Below, piece after piece: positions 7,798 to 15,886 of a stretch of DNA of 22,845 nt. The notes beneath the pieces are model-generated. The model saw only the letters and a list, made by a program, of their open reading frames with translations, was not told the DNA's origin and made no database searches. The translations under genes and the position numbers were made by a program. Numbering within the stretch: position 1 is the first letter of the stretch; each line of letters starts with the position of its first letter. Source of the DNA: Actinomycetota bacterium (GTDB lineage Bacteria > Actinomycetota > Acidimicrobiia > Acidimicrobiales > JACCXE01); NCBI GenBank assembly GCA_013697265.1, contig JACCXE010000164.1, positions 1 to 22,845 of the forward strand, read 5' to 3'.

Positions 7798-10179
7798 ATG
7801 CTTTCGTCGGTATTTCCTGTCGGTAGTCGTGCCCGCTCAATCGCCGCGGCCGGGCTGTCCCTCGCTATTGCGCTCGTTGCCGTGCAGTTCGTGCTGCCCG
7901 GAAGTGCAGGCGGCGGCCGCGGCACGCCGATGGCGATCTTGTTCAACGGCGTCGTGCTCGGTTGCGGCACCGCGCTAATTGCGCTCGGCCTCGTTCTCGT
8001 CTACCGGTCGCTGCGCATCATCAACTTTGCGCAAGGCGCGCTCGGCGCCGCCGGCGGCCGCCTGTTCTTCGAGTTCGTCCAGTTCACCCAGGTGCCCTTC
8101 CCAATTGCGTTGCTGCTGGGCGTGGGCATGGGGGCGGTGGTGGGCGTGGGATTCGACCTCATCTTCGGGCGTCGGTTTTTCAATCATCCCCGCATCGTCC
8201 TGACGGTCGTAACGGTCGCAGCGCTGCCCTTCGTCGCCTTCTTTCTCGCCGGCCTTATGCCGAGCCTGCCGATCTTTCCCCGGTCCGGCCTTCGCTCGTT
8301 GGTCGAGCAAGAGGGCCTCGTGCCGTCGCGGGGCTTCCTGCCCTTCAGCGGTTGGAAGTTCCAGATCGGCGGTTTCAACAACGCCTACGGCTTCCCGGAA
8401 GTCTTTGCCATCGAGTTGTTCGTCTTCGCGCTGATCGGTGTTGTCTGCTTCTTGCGATACACGCGATCGGGTGTGGCGATCCGGGCGCTGGCCGAGAACT
8501 CGGAGCGGGCGTCACTACTCGGAATCCCCGTCGGCAACCTGTCCACGATGGTCTGGGGCATCGCTGGCGCCTTGTCGGCGCTGGGCGTCATCGGAGTCGG
8601 TTCGCTCACCGCCCCGGCTGCGGCTACGGCGAGCGGCGTGTTCATACCGGCGCTGTTGGCCCCCCTTACCGCGGCGGTTATCGCCCGGTTCGAAAGCATT
8701 TCAGTAGCGGTCTTCTCATCCCTCGTGCTCGTAACCACGGCGACCGCGGTGCTCTACAGCTACCCCACGCAAGCGGGCCTGATTCAAGTCGGTTACTTCC
8801 TGCTGCTGGTCGCGTTCCTGGTTTTGCAGAAACGGCGCGCCGGCCGCAGCGAGGAGGGTGCCGGCCAAGGCTGGGCCGCCGTGCGCGAGCAGCGCTCGGT
8901 TCCCAAGGAACTCGCGGGCGTGTCCACCGTGCGCAACACCCGCTGGGCGCTGATCGCCTTCGGTCTGCTGGCCTTGATCGTGTTCCCGATCGTGGTGCCC
9001 ACGCGGTTCCAGTTCCTCGGCAGCACCATTCTCATTCAAGCGATCATCGGTGTGTCGCTCGTGGTGCTCACGGGTTGGGCGGGCCAGATCAGCCTCGGCC
9101 AGTTCGGGTTCTCTGCCGTCGGCGCGATCGTCGGCGGTGCGCTCACGGCCAAGGCCGGCGTGCCCTTCTGGTTCGCCGTACCCATCGCGTCGGCATTTGC
9201 CGGAGCCTTTGCCGCTGTCATCGGGATCCCCGCGCTGCGGCTCAGGGGTCTCTTCCTGGCGGTCACCACGCTGGCCTTTGCCATCGCGGCCGAGCAGACG
9301 TTTTTCAACAAGGCGTACTTCGGTTGGCTATTGCCTGAGACGATCGACCGGCCGACGCTGTTCTTCCTGAACTTCGATCAAGACCGGCCCATGTATTACC
9401 TGTCGCTGTTCTGCCTCGTGTTGGCCATCCTCGTTACGGTCAATCTGCGCCGCAGCCGGTTCGGCCGTCTGCTGATCGCCATGCGCGAGAACGAAGCCAA
9501 CGTGCAGAGCTTCGGTGTGTCGGCCGTGCGGCTGAAGCTCACGGCCTTCGCGGTGTCGGGCGCGCTCGCCGGCTTTTCAGGTGCGGTGTTCGTGCACCAG
9601 CAGCGCGGCCTGTCGGCACTGTCGTTCGGTTCCCAGCGCAGCGTCGACGTGTTCGTGTTCACCGTGCTGGGTGGCATCGGCTCGGTGGGCGGCGCCCTAC
9701 TCGGCTCGGGCTACGACAACCTGCTGCGCTACTTCTTGCCGAGCAACGATTTCTTCCGAACCGTGCTCGGCGCGTTGCAGTTCGGCGGCAGCACGTTGCT
9801 GGTGCTCTACGTCGCGCCCGCCGGTCTCATTGGCGTCGTCACGAAGATCCGCGATGCGTGGCTGCGGATCATCGCCCAGCGGCGGCAGATCATCGTGCCC
9901 AGCCTCTTCGCCGACTACGACCCGGCCGCCCTCGAGCGCCGTCTCATTCCGCTCGCCGACCCCGACGCGCACAGCGGCCTGGCTGCCCTCGGCCCCGGCG
10001 CCCGATTCCGGCTTGGTTCTGAGTTGCACGGCGGCGCCCGCAGCGCTCCGGCGCTGCACCATCGCGACGACGAACGGCTAGCCATTGGCGCGGCCTCGGC
10101 CTCGCTCGGTGACATCGACGCGGGGCCACCCGACGCGGTTGTGGGTGCCGCGTTGTCGGCCGGCCGAGAGGACATATAA
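7798..10179 (+). CDS. Fused LivH-LivM branched-chain amino acid-type ABC transporter permease
   Basis: One 793-residue polypeptide holds both permease subunits of a HAAT-type ABC transporter. Residues ~1-350 are LivH-like, with the signature YRSLRIINFAQGALGA from residue 69 and the cytoplasmic coupling segment GVAIRALAENSERASLLGI. A linker of ~35 residues, Arg/Glu/Ser-rich, joins this to a LivM-like half (about 385-705) with GWAGQISLGQFGFSAVGA from about residue 426 and the coupling segment FGRLLIAMRENEANVQSFGV (about 555-574). The final ~85 residues are hydrophilic, Ala/Asp/Arg-rich and match no permease part I know. LivH and LivM are usually separate genes of roughly 300 residues each. Such transporters import branched-chain amino acids, urea, amides or other small molecules, and the ligand cannot be read here. 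The stop abuts the ATG of the gene carrying the ATPase domains. No clear SD precedes the ATG at 7798. Confidence 0.93.
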   Translation: MLSSVFPVGSRARSIAAAGLSLAIALVAVQFVLPGSAGGGRGTPMAILFNGVVLGCGTALIALGLVLVYRSLRIINFAQGALGAAGGRLFFEFVQFTQVPFPIALLLGVGMGAVVGVGFDLIFGRRFFNHPRIVLTVVTVAALPFVAFFLAGLMPSLPIFPRSGLRSLVEQEGLVPSRGFLPFSGWKFQIGGFNNAYGFPEVFAIELFVFALIGVVCFLRYTRSGVAIRALAENSERASLLGIPVGNLSTMVWGIAGALSALGVIGVGSLTAPAAATASGVFIPALLAPLTAAVIARFESISVAVFSSLVLVTTATAVLYSYPTQAGLIQVGYFLLLVAFLVLQKRRAGRSEEGAGQGWAAVREQRSVPKELAGVSTVRNTRWALIAFGLLALIVFPIVVPTRFQFLGSTILIQAIIGVSLVVLTGWAGQISLGQFGFSAVGAIVGGALTAKAGVPFWFAVPIASAFAGAFAAVIGIPALRLRGLFLAVTTLAFAIAAEQTFFNKAYFGWLLPETIDRPTLFFLNFDQDRPMYYLSLFCLVLAILVTVNLRRSRFGRLLIAMRENEANVQSFGVSAVRLKLTAFAVSGALAGFSGAVFVHQQRGLSALSFGSQRSVDVFVFTVLGGIGSVGGALLGSGYDNLLRYFLPSNDFFRTVLGALQFGGSTLLVLYVAPAGLIGVVTKIRDAWLRIIAQRRQIIVPSLFADYDPAALERRLIPLADPDAHSGLAALGPGARFRLGSELHGGARSAPALHHRDDERLAIGAASASLGDIDAGPPDAVVGAALSAGREDI

Positions 10180-13158
10180 ATGGCCAAGCGCCGAAGTGCA
10201 GTTGGAGGCATCCTGGGTGGCGCGTTCGCGCAGCTCAGGTTCTTGCTCGGTGAGACGCGCCGGTACGGGGAGCTACGCCAAACGCCCTACGGCCTCACGC
10301 CATGGCTCGTTATCACCGTGGTCAGCACCATGCTCAGCTTCGAGTCCGCCGCCTTCGGCGTGGCCGGGCCCGACATTGCCCAGGACCTTGGCATCAACCT
10401 GTCGGGCCTGATCGGCATCGGCGTGATGGTCAACGTGATCGGGATCATCCTGGGCATATACGTGGCCTACAAGTTCGACCGCATCAAGCGGGCGCCGTGG
10501 ATCGGCATCGGCACTATCGCGTCGGGCTTCGCCGGTTTGTGGCACACGCAGGCCACCAGCTTCGCCACCGTGGCCGGCGCCCGCGCCGCCGACGATGCGG
10601 CCACCCTCGCCATCAGCACGCCATTCGCCTCGCTCCTGGCCGACTACTACCCACCCGAAGCCCGCGGCCGAGTGTTCGCGCTGCGGGGCTTGACCGGCCC
10701 AATCATCGGCGCCATCGCGGTGGCGGTGTCCGGCCCCATGATCGACAACTTGGGCTGGCGCTTTACCGGATTCGTCTTCGCTTCAGCAGTTGTTGTCGCT
10801 GGGTTCTACGCCCTGATCAAACTGCGCGAACCCGTGCGCGGGTTCATGGAGCGCCGAGCCATGGGCGCCACCGACGAGGTCGCGGTCCAAGAAGACGAGC
10901 CACTCACAATCGGTGAAGGCTGGCGCACGTTGCTCAAGATCCGCACGCTGCGGCGAGGCCTGATCAGTACCGCGTGGAACGGGCCCGCCGACGTGGCCTT
11001 CGGGCTGTTCTTCCCGCTGATGCTCTCGCAGTTCTACGGCCTAAACGCCACCGAGCGCAGCTTCGTGTTCCTGCCCAGCTTGGCCTTCGGCTTCTTTGGC
11101 AGCTTGTGCGGCGGGGCGCTGATCGACTACTTCTCGCGGCGCCGCCCCAGCCAAGTGCTCGTGACCACCGGCGTGTTCGGGCTTATCTCGTCGTTCGGCC
11201 TCGTCATCTTCGCCTTCGGGCCACCGGTGTGGGTGATCGTGGCGACGTTGTGCTTCTTCTCGTTCGGTCGCGGCATTTCCGGGCCGGCGCGAGGTGCGAT
11301 TTACTCGCAGGTCACCCCACCGAACGTCCGGTCCCTCGGCGGCGCGCTCGAGTTGGTCGCGACGCTGCCGAGCTACATCGTGTGGACGCCTATGGCGTTC
11401 GCGCTTTTTGGTGCTTACGGCTTTAAGACCGTCATCGCGTTCGGCGTGCCGTTCGCGATCATCAGCTCGGTCATCGACATTTCGACGGCGCCGCTGTTCG
11501 ACGTCGACCGTCGTAACGCGTTCAGCGCCGCGGTTGCGGCCGAGGAAATCCGCAAGAGCCGAGCCGCGGACGACGCCAAGCTGCTCGTGTGCCGCGACGT
11601 GTGCGTGGAGTACAGCGGCGTGCAGGTGCTGTTCAACGTCGACTTCGACGTGCGCGAGGGCGAGATCATCGCGTTGCTCGGCACCAACGGCGCCGGCAAG
11701 TCCACGCTGTTGCGCGCCATCTGTGGCATCTCCGAAGCCAGCGACGGGGCAATCGTGTTCGACGGTCGCGACATCACCCACAGCCCGCCGAACGAGATCG
11801 CGGCCCGCAGCGTGATCTGCATGCCCGGCGGCCGCGGCGTGTTCCCGGGTTTGACGGTGCGGGACAACCTGTTGCTGGCGAACTGGCTCACCACCGACCC
11901 GAAAGACGTACGCGACCGACTCGCCGAGGTCTTCGAGATCTTCCCCGTGCTGCGCGAGCGCGCCGACGTAAACGCAGCCACGATGTCGGGCGGCGAGCAA
12001 CAGATGCTCAGCCTGGCCCTCGCCTTCCTGGCCAAGCCCCGCTTGCTCATGATCGACGAACTGTCGCTTGGCCTGTCGCCCGCGGTGGTCGGCGAGCTGA
12101 TCGAGATCGTGAAAGAGATTCACCGCCGCGGCGTCACGGTCATCGTCGTCGAACAGTCGGTGAACGTCGCGCTCACGCTGGCCGACAAGGCAATCTTCAT
12201 GGAGAAGGGCGAGGTGCGCTTCGAGGGCGCTACGTCTGAGCTAATGCGCCGCCCCGACATTCTCCGCGCCGTCTACGTGAAGGGCACCGGAGCGCTTACC
12301 GAGGGCGCCACCGCGCGCCGCACAGACGAGCGCCGCCGTTCCGCCGAGTTGGAGTTGGCCCGTCCCATTCTCGAAGTCACCGGCCTCACGAAACGCTTCG
12401 GCGGCGTGACGGCTGTCGACGATCTCAGCTTCGCGCTGCGCGAGGGCGAGGCCCTGGGTGTGATCGGGCCCAACGGTTCGGGCAAGACCACGCTGTTCGA
12501 CCTCATCTCGGGGTATCAGGCCGCGGACGAGGGCCAGGTGTTCTTCGACGGCGTCGACATCACCGGCCTGCCGCCCGAACAACGGGCCCGGCGCAAGCTG
12601 GTGCGCCGCTTCCAGGATGCGCGGATGTTCGGGTCGCTGTCGGTCTACGAGACGATCCTGGTCTCCCTCGAGCAGCGCCTCGAGGTGCGCTCCACGTTCC
12701 TGTCCGCCTTCGGCGCACCCCAGGCCCGGCGGGCCGAGCGCCGCTTGCGGCTGCGGGCCGACCGGCTCATCGAGTTGCTCGAACTGCAGGCGTTCCGGGA
12801 CAAGTTCGTGAGCGAACTGTCCACCGGCCTGCGTCGTATCGTCGACCTCGCCTGCGTGCTCGCGGCCGAACCACGCGTGTTGTTGCTCGACGAGCCCTCG
12901 AGCGGCATCGCCCAGGCCGAGGCCGAAGGCCTCGCGCCGTTGCTGTCTCGTGTTCGCTACGAGACCGGATGCTCGATGCTGATCATCGAGCACGACATGC
13001 CACTGATCTCTGCTGTGTCCGACGAACTTCTCGCCCTCGAGATGGGCGGGTTGATCGCACGCGGCACCCCCGAAGACGTGTTGAACGACGAACGAGTCAT
13101 CAGCGCGTACCTCGGCACCTCAGAAGCCGCCCTCAAACGTTCCGGGAGTCTCGTCTAA
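10180..13158 (+). CDS. MFS transporter-LivF-LivG triple fusion
   Basis: A 992-residue protein with three domains. Residues ~1-440 form a major facilitator with 12 membrane segments by eye and an internal loop near 235-260. Residues ~465-700 are a LivF-type ATPase: Walker A GTNGAGKST (501-509), signature MSGGEQQ (602-608), Walker B LLMIDELSLGLSP with D626/E627, and VVEQSV at the H-loop as in LivF. Residues ~725-985 are a LivG-type ATPase: Walker A GPNGSGKTT (763-771), RRFQ at the Q-loop, signature LSTGLRR (880-886), Walker B LLLDEPSSG with D904/E905, and IEHDM with H938. The frame is continuous, and each domain carries good motifs across the joins, so a sequencing artefact is unlikely. Both ATPases should power the LivHM fusion encoded just upstream. 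Oddities are Gly550 in place of the usual Glu in the LivF PEGR segment, and a weak second signature. The role of the MFS part is unknown. Confidence 0.94.
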   Translation: MAKRRSAVGGILGGAFAQLRFLLGETRRYGELRQTPYGLTPWLVITVVSTMLSFESAAFGVAGPDIAQDLGINLSGLIGIGVMVNVIGIILGIYVAYKFDRIKRAPWIGIGTIASGFAGLWHTQATSFATVAGARAADDAATLAISTPFASLLADYYPPEARGRVFALRGLTGPIIGAIAVAVSGPMIDNLGWRFTGFVFASAVVVAGFYALIKLREPVRGFMERRAMGATDEVAVQEDEPLTIGEGWRTLLKIRTLRRGLISTAWNGPADVAFGLFFPLMLSQFYGLNATERSFVFLPSLAFGFFGSLCGGALIDYFSRRRPSQVLVTTGVFGLISSFGLVIFAFGPPVWVIVATLCFFSFGRGISGPARGAIYSQVTPPNVRSLGGALELVATLPSYIVWTPMAFALFGAYGFKTVIAFGVPFAIISSVIDISTAPLFDVDRRNAFSAAVAAEEIRKSRAADDAKLLVCRDVCVEYSGVQVLFNVDFDVREGEIIALLGTNGAGKSTLLRAICGISEASDGAIVFDGRDITHSPPNEIAARSVICMPGGRGVFPGLTVRDNLLLANWLTTDPKDVRDRLAEVFEIFPVLRERADVNAATMSGGEQQMLSLALAFLAKPRLLMIDELSLGLSPAVVGELIEIVKEIHRRGVTVIVVEQSVNVALTLADKAIFMEKGEVRFEGATSELMRRPDILRAVYVKGTGALTEGATARRTDERRRSAELELARPILEVTGLTKRFGGVTAVDDLSFALREGEALGVIGPNGSGKTTLFDLISGYQAADEGQVFFDGVDITGLPPEQRARRKLVRRFQDARMFGSLSVYETILVSLEQRLEVRSTFLSAFGAPQARRAERRLRLRADRLIELLELQAFRDKFVSELSTGLRRIVDLACVLAAEPRVLLLDEPSSGIAQAEAEGLAPLLSRVRYETGCSMLIIEHDMPLISAVSDELLALEMGGLIARGTPEDVLNDERVISAYLGTSEAALKRSGSLV

Positions 13159-13682
13159 TGCAACGCCATGTCATCACTCGTGTCATCACCGTTGTCGCCG
13201 CGGCCCTCGTGTTGGTCGCATGCGGCGGTGGGGGCGGGGTCGGCGGCGACCTCGGCGACGTGAAGAAGGGAGAAGGTGGCAAGGGCGCCATCGGCCAAGC
13301 CACCACCACCGCACCGCCGGTCACCGCCGCGGTCACAACCGTTACTACCGCCGCCGCCGCCAAAGCCGCGCCCGTGACTACCGCCAAGCCGGCTCCCGTC
13401 GCGCCGACCGCGACCTACACGATCAACAACGATACGAAGGGCCAGTACATCGAACCGCTCAGCCACTCGGTGCGCGCTGGCCAAATCGTGCGGTTCGTGA
13501 ACTCCGACGACAAGCCGCACGTGATCGTGGGCAAAATCGGCGGCACGGTTGTCCTGGGCCCGTCGCCGTCCATCGAGCCGGGCGGTCAATGGGACGTCAA
13601 GCCCACCGTCGTCGGCACCTACGACCTTGTCGACGAGCAACGGCCCTACGCGCAGGGCGTTACCCTGACGGTGTCGCGTTAA
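13158..13682 (+). CDS. Lipoprotein with cupredoxin-like domain lacking copper ligands
   Basis: A 174-residue protein starting at the ATG in TAATG, which shares one base with the previous stop. The reading frame is open further upstream, but that part overlaps the ATPase gene and would put the signal peptide inside the protein. The lipobox LVAC gives a lipidated Cys22, followed by a Gly run and an Ala/Thr/Pro linker (about 47-84). Residues ~86-174 look like a cupredoxin: HSVRAGQIVRFVNSDDKPHV, then a PGGQWDV strand, GTYDLVDEQRPYAQG and a terminal VTLTV strand. In true cupredoxins the segment after GTY carries Cys-His-Met. Here the mature domain has no Cys and no Met at all, and only H121 of the usual ligands remains. 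It is therefore probably a binding or structural domain and not a redox protein. Confidence 0.85.
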   Translation: MQRHVITRVITVVAAALVLVACGGGGGVGGDLGDVKKGEGGKGAIGQATTTAPPVTAAVTTVTTAAAAKAAPVTTAKPAPVAPTATYTINNDTKGQYIEPLSHSVRAGQIVRFVNSDDKPHVIVGKIGGTVVLGPSPSIEPGGQWDVKPTVVGTYDLVDEQRPYAQGVTLTVSR

Positions 13683-14201
13683 ATGCACATGCGTCGCCCA
13701 CTGTCATTGCTCGCGGCGCTGTCAGCCGTTGCGGTGCTCAGCGCGGCTTGCGGCACCGACGGCCCAATCGGCACCTCGGCCAAGCAGATCAAGCAACTGC
13801 CGGCCGACCAGCTCGACGGGCCCTACCTCGGGCTGGTGCCCGAGCGTGAGGATGTGAAGCCCAAGCTGTCCGAGCAGGAGGCAAACGCGTATATCGACTC
13901 GGTGGGCCTCTACTCGTTGCGCAGCGGCGAACGCCTCGAGGCCACGCTCCAGATCAGCAAACTGTCCGACAAGGCACGCCCGGATGACCCAGCTTTTCAG
14001 CAGCAAGTCGCCAACCAAATCGGCGGAACGACTGTGCAGTCCTTCGTGATGGACGGCCGCACCGTGTTCCGCTCGTCTCTGCGCAAGCAAAGCCTTACGT
14101 CCTGGTTCCGAGGCGACTACTTCATGATCCTCGCTGTGCGCGACACCTACAAGACACCGCGCAGCTTGCTGCGGGTGCTGTTGAAAGAGGTCACGTTGTG
14201 A
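13683..14201 (+). CDS. Small predicted lipoprotein, function unknown
   Basis: A 172-residue protein whose ATG directly follows the previous stop. A second ATG two codons later is an equally possible start. The signal peptide is followed by the lipobox LSAAC with Cys23. The mature part is soluble, with mixed helix and strand, and contains LPADQLDGPYLGLVPERED and a later segment SVGLYSLRSGERLEATLQIS that reads like a beta hairpin. I do not recognise a family. Its stop overlaps the GTG of the next lipoprotein gene by four bases (GTGA), so the two are probably co-translated and may act together. Confidence 0.83.
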   Translation: MHMRRPLSLLAALSAVAVLSAACGTDGPIGTSAKQIKQLPADQLDGPYLGLVPEREDVKPKLSEQEANAYIDSVGLYSLRSGERLEATLQISKLSDKARPDDPAFQQQVANQIGGTTVQSFVMDGRTVFRSSLRKQSLTSWFRGDYFMILAVRDTYKTPRSLLRVLLKEVTL

Positions 14202-15349
14202 GGCCGCGTCGCGCCGTAGCCGCGCTGCTCGCCGTCGCCGTTGTGGCCACGGGTTCTGCTTGCGCGAAACGCAACGAGGACAAGGAGTACCTCATCAAGG
14301 TGCTCGACAAGAGTGCGCACACATCGGGCGTGTTTCGTTACAACGACGAAACCCCTAAGTCCCGGTTTCTGCCCAACGGATCGGTGGCAACGGTACGAGG
14401 GCTGATCGAAGACGACTTCCGGTACAAGGCGCGTTTGTCCGTCGACGGTGGAGATGCCCTCGACGAAATCGTCGCCGACGACTCGTTTGCCGTGCGCTTC
14501 CTCGATCCCGCCGGACTTCCGCTGTTCACGGGCGCCGGTTTCGATCCGGCGACGCGTGCGCTGTTGGCCGCGAAGTACTGGGTGGAGGACCCATTCGGCG
14601 CGCCGCCGATCGGCGATGCGGCGGTGGCCGATCGGTTGCTCGGTCTCGATCCGATTGTGGACTCGTTATCGGTCATCCCCTATATCCAAGACGCGATTTC
14701 GCAGTCGGCCGCAGTGGAGAAGTTCAACGAAGAGCAAATCGATTACCGGCCCGCCGAAGACCCGTTCCCTCGCCCGGCCAAGGGCTCGGGTGTCGAGCGA
14801 TGGGACGTCAAGCCGACGCAGATTCCTCGTGCTGATGCGGCCGAAACCGGCAACGGTAACGTGAGCCTGGCCCCGGCGTCGGTGTTCCGGAAGCTGGCGA
14901 TTTACATCAAGGACGACCGGGTCGTGCAGATCCGCGAACAGCTCGCAGCCCGCTTCGATTTGCTCGACAAGTTGCGCAACTACATCGAACGCTACCTCGA
15001 GAAGCTTGACGACACGACCGCGCAGTCGGCCGCCTCGCAGATCAGAGAAGTCGAGAACGATCCGGTTCAGCTCGAAGCCATCCTCAATCTCGCCCTCAAC
15101 CAGATTCGGGTAACCGCGGGCGAAACTCCTATCCGCTTCCGCTCGATGCGCTTCGAGTTGAGCCGCCAGGGCGAAAAGGTTCGCGCCGAGCTACCGACGG
15201 GCACCGATGTCAGGAGGGGTTCGCTGGCCGCCTTCGGCGTCAACAAGGCCATCGCGGAGGCCGCGGTAAACGCGGCGGCCGGTGACGAGTCTGGTGTTTC
15301 GACCACTACCACGACGCTGCCGGAAACCACCACGACCACTGTTCCCTAA
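14198..15349 (+). CDS. Predicted lipoprotein with Thr-rich C-terminus, function unknown
   Basis: A 383-residue protein starting at GTG 14198 in a GTGA overlap. The signal peptide ends in the lipobox GSAC with Cys22. The next ~110 residues (YLIKVLDKSAHTSGVFRYND onward) are beta-rich and loosely recall actinobacterial lipoproteins that bind lipid or act as chaperones, but I cannot make that assignment. Residues ~245-300 are strongly helical and charged (RFDLLDKLRNYIERYLEKL). The last ~20 residues are a Thr run (TTTTTLPETTTTTVP), a typical site of O-mannosylation or a wall-spanning tail in actinobacteria. The stop abuts the next ATG. Confidence 0.83.
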   Translation: MRPRRAVAALLAVAVVATGSACAKRNEDKEYLIKVLDKSAHTSGVFRYNDETPKSRFLPNGSVATVRGLIEDDFRYKARLSVDGGDALDEIVADDSFAVRFLDPAGLPLFTGAGFDPATRALLAAKYWVEDPFGAPPIGDAAVADRLLGLDPIVDSLSVIPYIQDAISQSAAVEKFNEEQIDYRPAEDPFPRPAKGSGVERWDVKPTQIPRADAAETGNGNVSLAPASVFRKLAIYIKDDRVVQIREQLAARFDLLDKLRNYIERYLEKLDDTTAQSAASQIREVENDPVQLEAILNLALNQIRVTAGETPIRFRSMRFELSRQGEKVRAELPTGTDVRRGSLAAFGVNKAIAEAAVNAAAGDESGVSTTTTTLPETTTTTVP

Positions 15350-15883
15350 ATGACGAAGCGCCTTCTGGTTGTGATGGCGGTGCTGTTGGGCGCGTGCAGT
15401 TCCTCGCCGTCGGCTCCCGCGGTTGCGCTGGATGGGTCGCCCCGGGTGCCCGACATCGAGGGCGTGGTCACTTCGGTTTCGCGCGAACGCCTTTCGTTGG
15501 ACGGCGACCGCAAGTATCCGGTCGACGACGATCTGATCGCGTTCTCCACTTACAACCGACGCGCGGTTGCGCTCGCGGGCGCGAAAGGCAAATACGTGCA
15601 TATCGGGCTGCGCGACGGCGAAGTGGTCTGGCTTGGTCAAATCGGCGTGGTGCAAGTCGAAGACACCAAGAGAACAGTCGTGTACCAGGGAAACCTCAAG
15701 TCGGTTTCGGGTCGGCGTATGACCTTCGCCGACGGCACCGTGCTGCGTTTGGCTCAGGGCCTCACACCGCCCGCAGATGTGCGGGGCTCCACCCTCGTGG
15801 TGATCGACCCCGACCGCCACGTCGTGCAGGGCGCCACGTTTGCGCCCGCCGCCACCACAACCACCCGACCCGATAAGTCCTAG
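15350..15883 (+). CDS. Small lipoprotein with two related beta-rich repeats
   Basis: A 177-residue protein with a very short signal peptide and lipobox LLGAC (Cys16). The mature part appears to contain a duplicated unit. Copy A (about 35-98) begins EGVVTSVSRERLSLDG and ends YVHIGLRDGEVVWLGQI. Copy B (about 111-164) begins QGNLKSVSGRRMTFADG and ends LVVIDPDRHVVQGATF. Both share the pattern G..xSVSxxR, hydrophobic strand, DG, and a closing strand, reminiscent of small OB-like or DUF5666-like barrels. The tail is Ala/Thr-rich (AATTTTRPDKS). No binding residues can be assigned. It is the fourth lipoprotein gene in a row and lies three bases before the protease gene. Confidence 0.82.
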   Translation: MTKRLLVVMAVLLGACSSSPSAPAVALDGSPRVPDIEGVVTSVSRERLSLDGDRKYPVDDDLIAFSTYNRRAVALAGAKGKYVHIGLRDGEVVWLGQIGVVQVEDTKRTVVYQGNLKSVSGRRMTFADGTVLRLAQGLTPPADVRGSTLVVIDPDRHVVQGATFAPAATTTTRPDKS

Positions 15884-15886
15884 AAG

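Noticed and set aside
11041..12123. 360-codon open frame on the minus strand
   Set aside because: It is antisense to the MFS-LivF part of the fusion gene, whose motifs are unambiguous. The translation is low-complexity and matches no fold.
12969..13157. Extended N-terminus for the cupredoxin-like lipoprotein
   Set aside because: It would overlap the LivG domain by nearly 200 bases and bury the signal peptide and lipobox inside the protein.
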